This document shows positions 55,677 to 61,852 of a stretch of 64,000 nt of DNA, piece by piece. A model generated the notes under the pieces. That model was not told the DNA's origin, searched no databases, and saw only the letters and a list, made by a program, of their open reading frames with translations. Origin of the DNA: an uncultured Thioclava sp. (GTDB lineage: Bacteria; Pseudomonadota; Alphaproteobacteria; Rhodobacterales; Rhodobacteraceae); NCBI RefSeq assembly GCF_913064665.1, contig NZ_CAJYBT010000010.1, positions 45,917 to 109,916 of the forward strand, written 5' to 3'. The first letter of the stretch is position 1. Every line of letters starts with the position of its first letter. The translations under genes were made by a program, and so were the position numbers.

Positions 55677-55711
55677 AAAAAAGCGCCCAAACCATAAATG
55701 GTCGGGGCGCT
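55677..55711 (-). terminator. Terminator-like hairpin upstream of the CoA-binding gene
   Basis: On the minus strand AGCGCCC and GGGCGCT enclose an inner ACCA/TGGT pairing and are followed by TTTTTT. It lies 126 bases beyond rlmB and 18 bases before the next ATG, so it either ends the rlmB transcript or acts as an attenuator. Confidence 0.65.
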
Positions 55712-55836
55712 GAAGTGGCGGAACGAGGGACAGTGAACTTGAAGCGCGAAGGTTCCGAAATCGCGCTTCCGGTTAGAAACATGGGTATCAATCTGCGCCG
55801 TTAAAGAGGCACACCCGTCCGCTCGCATTCTTGTGA

Positions 55837-56613
55837 TCACATCCGGCTTGCAGCGGCATAGAGCGACACCGCCGCCGCGTTGGAAACGTTGAGCGAGCCG
55901 AATTCGCCAGAAAACGGAATTCTGACGAGGCGGTCGCAGGTCTCCTGGGTCTTTTCACGCATCCCCGGCCCTTCGGCCCCAAGCACCAGCGCAATCGGAT
56001 CGGCCCCTGCCTCGGCCAGCCCATCGGCCAGCGTCATCTCGGCCTCACCGGCAAGGCCCAGCAGGCGGAAGCCCATGCCGCGCAGCTCTTCCATCGCGTC
56101 CGACAGGTTTTTGACGCGCATATAGGGCTGACGCTCCAGCGCGCCGCTCGCGGTTTTCGCCAAGGCCCCGGTTTCGGGCGCAGAATGACGATGGGGCGCG
56201 ATCACAGCCGCCGCCCCGAACACCTCGGCCGAGCGCAGCACCGCGCCCACATTATGCGGGTCGGTGACGCGATCCAGCACCACCACAAGGCGCGCATGCG
56301 AGCACGCATCGCGCAGCTTGCCCCAATCCAGCGGCTTCACCTCGAGTGCGACGCCTTGATGCACAGAATCAGCCGCGATTGGCACGAGCGAGGCGAATTT
56401 GCGCACATCGACGATCTCGGGCTCCATGCCCGAAATCCCGATCGCCTCAGCCAGCTTATCGGCGGCATTCTTGCCACAGACCAGCCGCAGCCGCTCGCGC
56501 ATCGGGTTTTGCAGCGCGTCGCGCACCGCATGCAGCCCGAAAAGCCACACCGTTTCCGAGGCAGACGCGCGCCGCGCACGTTCTTTATCAATCACCCAGG
56601 TCGGTTTTTTCAT
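55837..56613 (-). CDS. rlmB: 23S rRNA (guanosine-2'-O-)-methyltransferase RlmB (SpoU family)
   Basis: Methylates the ribose of a guanosine in the peptidyl-transferase region of 23S rRNA. The 258-residue SPOUT enzyme has an N-terminal substrate-binding domain (WLFGLHAVRDALQNP) and the knotted domain with VVLDRVTDPHNVGAVLRSAEVFG (motif 1), ALVLGAEGPGMRE (motif 2) and RIPFSGEFGSLNVSNAAAVSLYA (motif 3). The start at 56613 follows GGAG. It is divergent from the tRNA-Tyr gene, a natural neighbour of this gene in related genomes as far as I recall. Confidence 0.94.
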   Translation of the reverse strand: MKKPTWVIDKERARRASASETVWLFGLHAVRDALQNPMRERLRLVCGKNAADKLAEAIGISGMEPEIVDVRKFASLVPIAADSVHQGVALEVKPLDWGKLRDACSHARLVVVLDRVTDPHNVGAVLRSAEVFGAAAVIAPHRHSAPETGALAKTASGALERQPYMRVKNLSDAMEELRGMGFRLLGLAGEAEMTLADGLAEAGADPIALVLGAEGPGMREKTQETCDRLVRIPFSGEFGSLNVSNAAAVSLYAAASRM

Positions 56614-56715
56614 CGCAGCTCTCCTTTTGCCCTGCAATGGCCGCTCAAAGCCCGCTTTGCAAGCCCGGCGCGCCTCGCGTGGATGCAATCAGGGGATTTT
56701 TCGTCAATCTCTCTC

Positions 56716-56744
56716 TTGACGCCCCCGGCCCCCTTTTGTATCTC
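56716..56744 (+). promoter_or_regulatory. tRNA-Tyr promoter
   Basis: TTGACG (56716-56721), 17-base spacer, TATCTC (56739-56744), placing the start of transcription a few bases before the tRNA at 56757. Hexamers are identical to those of rpmB. Confidence 0.75.
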
Positions 56745-56756
56745 CCGCCCAGCGTC

Positions 56757-56840
56757 GGGTGACGTGCTGCAAGGTGCGGCAGCGGACTGTAACTCCGCCG
56801 GGGCGACCCACGCCTGGTTCGATTCCAGGGTCACCCACCA
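56757..56840 (+). tRNA. tRNA-Tyr (GUA), unusual D-arm
   Basis: An 84-nt class II tRNA with encoded CCA. Acceptor GGGTGAC pairs with GTCACCC, then A73 and CCA. The anticodon stem is GCGGA/TCCGC around CTGTAAC (anticodon GTA). The long variable arm is 14 nt and the T-arm is CCTGG-TTCGATT-CCAGG. The D-arm is odd: GCTGC pairs with GCGGC around a five-base AAGGT loop, extendable to six pairs, and the standard T8, A14 and A21 are replaced by G, C and G. G1-C72, A73 and GUA agree with bacterial tyrosine identity. Confidence 0.85.
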
Positions 56841-57180
56841 AATTCCCCAATTTGGTAGTGTTTTCAATGAGTATGTGTCCCGCACATGCTTCATTGGGCG
56901 TTATATATATCAATGGCTTATCCCATGGGTGTCCCGCAGAACTGCGGATGTTGCCAACCTCAATGCGAATCAACTTGATCGTCACGAGCTCGATCTTGAG
57001 CACTCAGTCGACTTTCTCTGAACCACTGAGCGCTATGGTGTAAACAAAGCGGCACTTGGCCAACCTATTGAATTCTGGTCAACGAAACGCTTCGTATAAA
57101 GGGCATGTTCTCTGTTTGGCCAATGTTTTCGCGTTTTCTCAGGTTCACTGAACTTTGGCGCACTTCGTAAAATCGAGAGC
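56841..57180. other. AT-richer stretch after the tRNA, no convincing gene
   Basis: Directly after the tRNA CCAAATT-CCCC-AATTTGG forms a seven-base-pair hairpin that starts in the CCA end and is followed by TAGTGTTTTC, a likely tRNA terminator. The remaining 300 bases are of lower GC than the chromosome to the left. Open frames crossing it are antisense to or run through the tRNA and look spurious. It probably is the edge of the integrated element. Confidence 0.5.
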
Positions 57181-57363
57181 TTACCCTTCACGCTTTGCTA
57201 TGATCCTGGCGCCATGTTGAAGCGTCACACTCTGACCCGGCCTGACGACGATCTGATCAAAGGCTGGCTTAGCCGCCGTGAAGCTTTCGTGCGACTCGTC
57301 AATGACAATGCGATCATTCTGATCACGAACGACAATTCGATGCTGGACGTAGATCTTACCCAA
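57181..57363 (-). CDS. Small hypothetical protein
   Basis: About 60 residues: KIYVQHRIVVRDQNDRIVID, then ESHESFTAAKPAFDQIVVRPGQSVTL and a basic IIAKREG end; probably all beta. GGGAG lies six bases before a TTG at 57363, whereas the ATG at 57369 has no spacing from the same site, so TTG is preferred. No family is recognised. Base composition matches the prophage-side segment. The evidence for expression is weak. Confidence 0.35.
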   Translation of the reverse strand: MGKIYVQHRIVVRDQNDRIVIDESHESFTAAKPAFDQIVVRPGQSVTLQHGARIIAKREG

Positions 57364-57465
57364 CTGCATCTCCCAAAAACTTGCTGAGCTAGCCCTAGCG
57401 TCTCTCTATAGCAGGGGCGTTTTCTAAGTATTAGTAGAAATTATAAGACTGAATTCATAAAGGTG

Positions 57466-57527
57466 ATGCGCAAATAAATGCGCATGCCCATTGACGAACC
57501 GAACAAAAGTGTGTAGATAAATACACA
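57466..57527 (+). promoter_or_regulatory. hicAB promoter with operator repeats
   Basis: TTGACG (57491-57496), 17-base spacer, TAGATA (57514-57519). A perfect inverted repeat TGTGTA-N6-TACACA (57510-57527) covers the -10 element, and a direct repeat ATGCGCA at 57466 and 57478 lies just upstream of the -35. This fits autorepression by HicB through its ribbon-helix-helix domain. Confidence 0.7.
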
Positions 57528-57541
57528 TGAAAGGGGACGCA

Positions 57542-57730
57542 ATGCAGATCGAGCACAACTCAAAAAAGCTCCGCGTTCTGCTCTTGAAAGAAGGCTTCGA
57601 GGAAATTTCGCAAAACGGATCTCACTTGAAGCTGAGGAAAGGCGATCTAACGGTGATCCTACCCCACCCAAAGAAAGACCTCCCAACAGGAACAGTCCGG
57701 AGTATCTACAAACAGGCGGGGCTTCTATAG
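57542..57730 (+). CDS. hicA: HicA toxin (mRNA interferase)
   Basis: A 62-residue double-stranded-RNA-binding-fold toxin that cleaves mRNA independently of ribosomes. The catalytic His lies in QNGSHLKLRKGD (residues about 28-39), followed by TVILPHPKKDLPTGTVRSIYKQAGL, the conserved HicA C-terminus. AGGGGAC precedes ATG 57542; an ATG five codons upstream is less well placed. It is paired with hicB 72 bases downstream, toxin first, as usual for HicAB. Confidence 0.92.
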   Translation: MQIEHNSKKLRVLLLKEGFEEISQNGSHLKLRKGDLTVILPHPKKDLPTGTVRSIYKQAGLL

Positions 57731-57802
57731 CCCCGCTACCACCGATCACCAAGCTCAATAATTTGCATTGCTATTCGCACACAGGAGCTGAAGGAGACAA
57801 AA

Positions 57803-58201
57803 ATGCACTACTATATTGCTGTCGTCCATCAGGATGGCGACAGCGCTTACGGTCTATCCTTTCCTGATCTTCCCGGTTGCTTCGCAGCATCGGACACTTG
57901 GGACGGAATTCCGAAGGCCGCAACGGAGGCGCTTGACCTCTGGTTTGAAGACCAGCCGGACATTGAACCCGCCTCGCTTGAGGACGTTCGCGCGCATCAA
58001 GAGGTGATTGAAGAGATGAAAGATGGTGCCGTGCTTATGCCGGTACCATACATTCCAGCTGATACTGCAACAGTGCGCGCAAATATCTCTATTGAACGCG
58101 GTCTTTTGCGAGCGATCGACGAGGCAGCCAAGGCCCGAGGTATGAGCCGATCAGGGCTGATCTCATCTGCCACAAGGCGAGAGATCGCAGGGGCGGCTTA
58201 A
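57803..58201 (+). CDS. hicB: HicB antitoxin
   Basis: A 132-residue antitoxin. The N-terminal degenerate RNase H-like domain begins YYIAVVHQDGDSAYGLSFPDLPGCFAASD, the HicB signature, and continues to EALDLWFED. The C-terminal 45 residues (TATVRANISIERGLLRAIDEAAKARGMSRSGLISSA) are a ribbon-helix-helix DNA-binding domain, so it likely represses its own operon at TGTGTA-N6-TACACA. AAGGAG lies before the ATG. A terminator follows within 12 bases. Confidence 0.94.
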   Translation: MHYYIAVVHQDGDSAYGLSFPDLPGCFAASDTWDGIPKAATEALDLWFEDQPDIEPASLEDVRAHQEVIEEMKDGAVLMPVPYIPADTATVRANISIERGLLRAIDEAAKARGMSRSGLISSATRREIAGAA

Positions 58202-58211
58202 GAACACTTTA

Positions 58212-58237
58212 AGGGGGCGCTATGGCGCCCCCTTTTT
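58212..58237 (+). terminator. Terminator of hicAB
   Basis: GGGGGCGC-TATG-GCGCCCCC followed by TTTTT, 11 bases after the hicB stop. Confidence 0.93.
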
Positions 58238-58289
58238 CTTCTATAGCAAGGTACAGATATCACGCGGAAGTCAAACGGAGGGACAATCA

Positions 58290-58370
58290 GCAAGCATAAA
58301 TTTCAATTTATTATATTTTTACTTGCTGGATTTCTGCAAGCATGGCAATCTACTTTTTCGAAGCAAGCAT
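58290..58370. repeat. Three direct GCAAGCAT repeats before the P63C gene
   Basis: GCAAGCAT occurs at 58290-58297, 58336-58343 and 58363-58370, the second forming an inverted pair CTTGC-N9-GCAAG with 58322-58326. They lie in a very AT-rich leader, which suggests binding sites for a repressor of the P63C gene. Confidence 0.65.
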
Positions 58371-58381
58371 GGTGCAATTAA

Positions 58382-59398
58382 TTGTCAAAATCCCCTCAGT
58401 CCCAAGGCGGCACGACGCGCGCAGAAAAGCTAACTACAGAACAGCGCCGCGAGATAGCTAAAAATGCTGCTGCAGCGCGCTGGAGCAGAATCAAAGATCC
58501 ACTCCGTGTTCCAGAGGCGGATAGTCAGGGCGTTCTGTTCATCGGCGACGTTGGACTAGAGGTCTACGTTTTAGATGATAAGCGAAGGGTCATCAGTAAG
58601 AAGGCTATGGCTAACGCGCTCCGTTTGCAGAGTGAGGGAGGAAACGCCTTCTTGCGCACCATGTCGCGCAAAGGGGTACGATCCGTACTTAGCGAAAATC
58701 TGGTAAAAAAGATAGAAAACCCAATATTTTTCAGGCCACTAGGGGGGGATTTGGCAGATGGATTTGAAGCAGAGACCTTGATTGAAGTCTGCGATGCATT
58801 GATCGAAGCCAAGAACCAAAAAATGCTTCATAGCTCCCAAGCATTCTTGGCTTTGCAGGCTGAGATCATTGTACGTTCTGCGGCTAAAATCGGCATCATC
58901 GCGTTGGTAGATGAAGCCGCCGGCTACATTGACCGAGCTAAGGACGAGTATCGAAAACTCTTTGACAAGTTTATTCGAAAAGAACTCGCAGAGTGGGAGA
59001 AGGAGTTCCCTGACAAGTTTTTTGACATGATCTATCGTCTTTATGGATTGAAGAGGCAGAAGCCAGATTCGACACGCCATCCTCAGTTCTTCGGCCATTT
59101 TATTCGCCGGTACATCTATCACCCATTGGCAAACTCAAACGGAGCTATCCTTGAGAAGCTCGATGAAAAGAATCCAGTCGTCTATGACAACGGTGGCCGT
59201 CGATATAAGTTCACTCAATGGCTTACCGAGCAAGTTGGAAAAGCAGTCTTCCGTCAGCACCTGTGGCAGGTAGTCGGTATCGGCGAGGCGGCGACATCCA
59301 AGGAAGGCTTTGTTCGTGGATTCTATCGGGCATTCCCAGAAGCAATCCCAAAGTTTGGAGATGCAGACCAGCTAGACTTTTTGGACAAGCTCAAATAA
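58382..59398 (+). CDS. P63C-domain protein
   Basis: A 338-residue phage/plasmid-associated protein. The N-terminus has the GGxxRAxxLxxxxRxxIAxxAAAARW motif (residues 9-34), shared by many mobile-element proteins. Residues about 205-310 form the P63C domain: EWEKEFPDKFFDMIYRLYGL, then HPQFFGHFIRRYIYHPLAN and RRYKFTQWLTEQVGK. The middle is helical (residues 110-200). A stop codon lies directly before the TTG start, so translation must begin at this TTG or far inside. GC is lower than the chromosome. Function of P63C is unknown. Confidence 0.82.
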   Translation: MSKSPQSQGGTTRAEKLTTEQRREIAKNAAAARWSRIKDPLRVPEADSQGVLFIGDVGLEVYVLDDKRRVISKKAMANALRLQSEGGNAFLRTMSRKGVRSVLSENLVKKIENPIFFRPLGGDLADGFEAETLIEVCDALIEAKNQKMLHSSQAFLALQAEIIVRSAAKIGIIALVDEAAGYIDRAKDEYRKLFDKFIRKELAEWEKEFPDKFFDMIYRLYGLKRQKPDSTRHPQFFGHFIRRYIYHPLANSNGAILEKLDEKNPVVYDNGGRRYKFTQWLTEQVGKAVFRQHLWQVVGIGEAATSKEGFVRGFYRAFPEAIPKFGDADQLDFLDKLK

Positions 59399-59416
59399 CT
59401 CTTGCCCGGAGGCCGC

Positions 59417-59659
59417 CTACTGCACCACCCCGACCAGCGCACGCACCTGCCCGCTACAAGCCCGTAAAGCGGCGCGGTCCCTGCCCCAGCCAAGCTCTAC
59501 ATCGCGCTCGCTCATTGCCCCCGGCGGGATCGCCACTGGCACAGAGCAAGGTACCAGAAGCGATGGCGGAATCGTTGGCCTGATCTGCGGGCCATTAACG
59601 CTGCCGCAGCCGCTCAACGCGGCCAGCAGATAGGCCGCAGCTCTTTGACGTGTCAGCAT
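59417..59659 (-). CDS. Rz1-like outer-membrane spanin lipoprotein
   Basis: An 80-residue lipoprotein. RQRAAAYLLAALSGC supplies the lipobox (ALSGC, Cys18), and the mature part is proline-rich (PQIRPTIPPSLLVPCSVPVAIPPG), the hallmark of Rz1-type outer spanins. It starts inside the Rz gene in another frame (65-base overlap) and extends beyond it. With Rz it would fuse inner and outer membranes in the final lysis step. It is the last gene of the lysis cassette. Confidence 0.82.
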   Translation of the reverse strand: MLTRQRAAAYLLAALSGCGSVNGPQIRPTIPPSLLVPCSVPVAIPPGAMSERDVELGWGRDRAALRACSGQVRALVGVVQ

Positions 59660-59918
59660 ATGCCCGATCCTCTAGTTTGCGCCCCAGCGTGAAATCTGCG
59701 GCCTGCAAGGTGAGGCGAGCAACCTCAGCGGCGGAGTTGGTGGTATTAGTTGCGTTTGCCTTGGCCTGCGCCTTATCCCGCGCAGCGATCTGGCGCTTGA
59801 GCGTTGTGGCTTGCAGTGATCGGTCATAGACGCCGCGCGCGATCCAGCCGCCAAGGACAAGCGCCACGGCGAAGCCAGCGATAGCAAAGACGCGCCAGTT
59901 CTTGGCGAGCCAGATCAT
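59595..59918 (-). CDS. Rz-like inner-membrane spanin
   Basis: A 107-residue type II membrane protein: one N-terminal helix (VFAIAGFAVALVLGGWIARGVY), then a long charged coiled-coil region (TLKRQIAARDKAQAKANATN, AAEVARLTLQ) reaching into the periplasm, and a C-terminal Cys. This is the i-spanin layout. The ATG at 59918 overlaps the lysozyme stop (ATGA); an ATG 15 bases earlier is inside the lysozyme frame. The Rz1 gene begins within its 3' end. Confidence 0.82.
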   Translation of the reverse strand: MIWLAKNWRVFAIAGFAVALVLGGWIARGVYDRSLQATTLKRQIAARDKAQAKANATNTTNSAAEVARLTLQAADFTLGRKLEDRAYADTSKSCGLSAGRVERLRQR

Positions 59919-60721
59919 GCACCCACCATGCACATGTCGTAATTGTCGCCGCGCCGGACGACGAGGCCGACCCAGACCATGCCGCCCGCCTTGTTGAACC
60001 AGGTCATCGCCTTACAACTGCCCGGGACATTTCCAGCGTTCAGCCGCCGCATCGCGGTCGAGCTACTCGCCGCGCCGATTCCAACGTTAATCGTGAAATC
60101 GGTCCATGCTGCCCCGCGCGGCACATTGATCCGTAGCCTCTTCGTTTCCAACGTCATCGCTCGCGAGACACCGCGCCAGTACTCCGTGGCCTCGGATGCG
60201 ATGAGCCGGTCACAGTCGGCAGCCGACATCGTCATACCCATGCGGACACCTCGGATCGTGCCGGAGCAAATCGTCGTGATGCCTATAGGATCGCGATATG
60301 CAGCCAGCCGCACGCCCTCGTGGCGTTTGATCTCGGGCAGTGCCAGCATGACGATCTGATGCTCGGTGACGGATGCGCCGGGCGCGATAGCTGAATGGCT
60401 GGGCGTAAGCTGCGGGGCTGAGGGCCGATATGTCTCGGCAGCGGCGAAATGCGCCATTGCGAGGATCATGATGACTGCCATCAGACCGATGCGCCAAAGG
60501 TTTGCCAGTAGCCCATCCGGCTGCGAAATGAACCGCCCGATCGCTGAGAAGGCCAGCATGCCGAGCGCGATAAAGAATACGGCGTTCGGGTCGAGCTGAC
60601 AGTCGAACACTGTCCAACTAACGACGGGCGTCAGCAGTGCGCACAGGGTCAGGATAGTCCCTGCGAACGAGTAGCCGATGCGAGCGCGCTTACGCTCTTC
60701 TTTGGAAATCAGTTTCATCAT
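59915..60721 (-). CDS. Phage lysozyme with N-terminal three-helix membrane domain
   Basis: A 268-residue endolysin. Residues 1-95 contain three membrane helices (GYSFAGTILTLCALLTPVVSW, VFFIALGMLAFSAIGRFI, WRIGLMAVIMILAMAHFAAA). After a Pro/Ser linker comes a GH24 lysozyme domain with the Glu-8x-Asp-5x-Thr triad (HEGVRLAAYRDPIGITTICSG) and DFTINVGIGA. Ordinary phage lysozymes are about 150-180 residues with no or one anchor, so this is a membrane-domain fusion. The start is one of two adjacent ATGs after GAGGTGAG, overlapping the previous stop. Confidence 0.85.
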   Translation of the reverse strand: MMKLISKEERKRARIGYSFAGTILTLCALLTPVVSWTVFDCQLDPNAVFFIALGMLAFSAIGRFISQPDGLLANLWRIGLMAVIMILAMAHFAAAETYRPSAPQLTPSHSAIAPGASVTEHQIVMLALPEIKRHEGVRLAAYRDPIGITTICSGTIRGVRMGMTMSAADCDRLIASEATEYWRGVSRAMTLETKRLRINVPRGAAWTDFTINVGIGAASSSTAMRRLNAGNVPGSCKAMTWFNKAGGMVWVGLVVRRGDNYDMCMVGA

Positions 60722-60939
60722 GGGCTCACCTCGAAGATGTTGGAATCGATGCACTCACCCCGCTCTCCGACGAGCGGAATGCCTGTTTTCACAAAAACGC
60801 AGGTGGTCAGGACGTATTGACCGGGGATTAGCTCCTGCATGCAGGGCGGCATCGCGCCAGCGGTCCACCAGTCTAGGTCGACGGACTCGCGCAGCTCGGC
60901 CCCAGCCCGATACGGCACGGCCTCGCCGCCCGGGCACAT
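60718..60939 (-). CDS. Phage lysis-region protein, start unclear
   Basis: From ATG 60939 the frame gives 73 residues (WWTAGAMPPCMQELIPGQYVL, FVKTGIPLVGERGECIDSNIFEVSP). The same frame continues upstream without a stop to 61074 and reads as convincing protein (LSEVKVDGADYGDPIRVTP, SRVILRDFNGRYVTTVRSV), but it has no ATG, GTG or TTG before the TAG at 61075-61077. An ATG two bases after that TAG is in the next frame, so a one-base indel near 61060-61070 may have displaced the true start. No family is recognised. Confidence 0.6.
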   Translation of the reverse strand: MCPGGEAVPYRAGAELRESVDLDWWTAGAMPPCMQELIPGQYVLTTCVFVKTGIPLVGERGECIDSNIFEVSP

Positions 60940-61074
60940 GCCCTCATTGTTCGGGACGGAACGAACAGTGGTGACATATCGCCCATTGAAGTCGCGCAGG
61001 ATAACCCGGCTCGGAGTAACGCGGATCGGGTCGCCATAATCCGCGCCGTCTACTTTGACCTCGCTGAGGACATA

Positions 61075-61203
61075 CTACCGCGATGCAGGAAACAGTGATC
61101 GCCAGAGATAGGTCACGCCGATCGTGCAGCCGACGAAGATGCACGCTAGGAGCGCGAGTCCACCGATCTTGTCAACGAGCGTCCACGGCTTGGTTTTTCT
61201 CAT
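61075..61203 (-). CDS. Small one-helix membrane protein of the lysis region
   Basis: A 42-residue protein: short basic N-terminus (RKTKPWTLVDKIGG), one membrane helix (LALLACIFVGCTIGVTYLW) and RSLFPASR. Small size and position between a putative holin and the lysozyme suggest a holin or antiholin role, which is inference. The ATG overlaps the previous stop (ATGA). Its stop TAG is in frame with the downstream coding frame, so read-through would join the two. Confidence 0.6.
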   Translation of the reverse strand: MRKTKPWTLVDKIGGLALLACIFVGCTIGVTYLWRSLFPASR

Positions 61204-61457
61204 TTCCAGATACTCCCCTTGAGCGTGCTGATCGTGATCAGGATCGAGCCGAGCGCGAGGAAGATGCGGACACTCCACTTGATACCCCATGACCCGCTCT
61301 CGGCAGCATTGACTACGCGCGCGGCCCGCTGGAGAAACGGCGGCGTGCCGTCCGGCTCTGGTAGCAACAGCGCCCGGTTTAGCGATGAAACCTCTTCGCG
61401 CAGCTTGGACATTTCAGACCGAAGATCCCTTATCATTGAATGCTCTTCAGGCGTCAT
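61200..61457 (-). CDS. Holin-like membrane protein
   Basis: An 85-residue protein. Residues 5-35 form a coiled coil (IRDLRSEMSKLREEVSSLNRAL), followed by a linker and a C-terminal membrane helix (SVRIFLALGSILITISTLKG). This coiled-coil-plus-helix form is common among small phage proteins next to endolysins, often called holins. GGGGGGG precedes the ATG, and a terminator lies upstream, so the lysis genes probably start a new transcript here. Confidence 0.6.
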   Translation of the reverse strand: MTPEEHSMIRDLRSEMSKLREEVSSLNRALLLPEPDGTPPFLQRAARVVNAAESGSWGIKWSVRIFLALGSILITISTLKGSIWK

Positions 61458-61479
61458 CAGCGCCCCCCCTTTCGCGCAT

Positions 61480-61501
61480 AAAAAAGCCCGCCAGCAGCGG
61501 G
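61480..61501 (-). terminator. Terminator between tail and lysis genes
   Basis: On the minus strand CCCGC and GCGGG with a five-base loop are followed by TTTTTT. It lies 28 bases after the tail-fibre assembly-like gene and separates the tail transcript from the lysis cassette. Confidence 0.78.
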
Positions 61502-61528
61502 GTGTTTCGTCTCAAATTTGTTGCTTGG

Positions 61529-61852
61529 TTACTTCACCGGCTCGGTCGGCCACGCGGACCCATTCTCTGGCAGATCACGAAGAGCCTGCCGATAGGTTGC
61601 CCATGCCGCCTTATCAGCATCAGTCAGGGGGCTATCTAGCATCTGCGTCCAGTCACAAGCCGCGAGCGCTGCATCGCGCTTTGCGCGCAGGTCTGCGAGC
61701 TTAAACTCTGCGCTCGGCCCAGTCCACTTACTGCCGTCCCAAGTATATCCCGGCCCCGGACGATCTTGCGGAACCTCAATTGCACCCGCTGGCGGCTCTG
61801 CACCGTCAAACCCACCGAGGTAGTCATGGCTCGCGCTAACGTAAAACTTCAT
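61529..61852 (-). CDS. Tail-fibre assembly/XkdW-like phage protein
   Basis: A 107-residue protein starting MKFYVSASHDYLGGFDGAEPP. The N-terminal half is strand-rich with a proline-rich, aromatic segment (PQDRPGPGYTWDGSKWTGP), and the C-terminal half is helical: LADLRAKRDAALAACDWTQMLDSPLTDADKAAWATYRQALRDLP, the pattern of phage tail-fibre assembly chaperones and XkdW-like proteins. The ATG overlaps the fibre gene stop (ATGA), so it is coupled to the putative fibre, its expected client. Confidence 0.75.
   Translation of the reverse strand: MKFYVSASHDYLGGFDGAEPPAGAIEVPQDRPGPGYTWDGSKWTGPSAEFKLADLRAKRDAALAACDWTQMLDSPLTDADKAAWATYRQALRDLPENGSAWPTEPVK

Noticed and set aside
56610..57003. Minus-strand open frames across the tRNA (one containing VGDPGIEPGVGRPGGVTV)
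   Set aside because: They are antisense translations of the tRNA-Tyr T-arm and anticodon arm; such frames recur in databases as spurious proteins.
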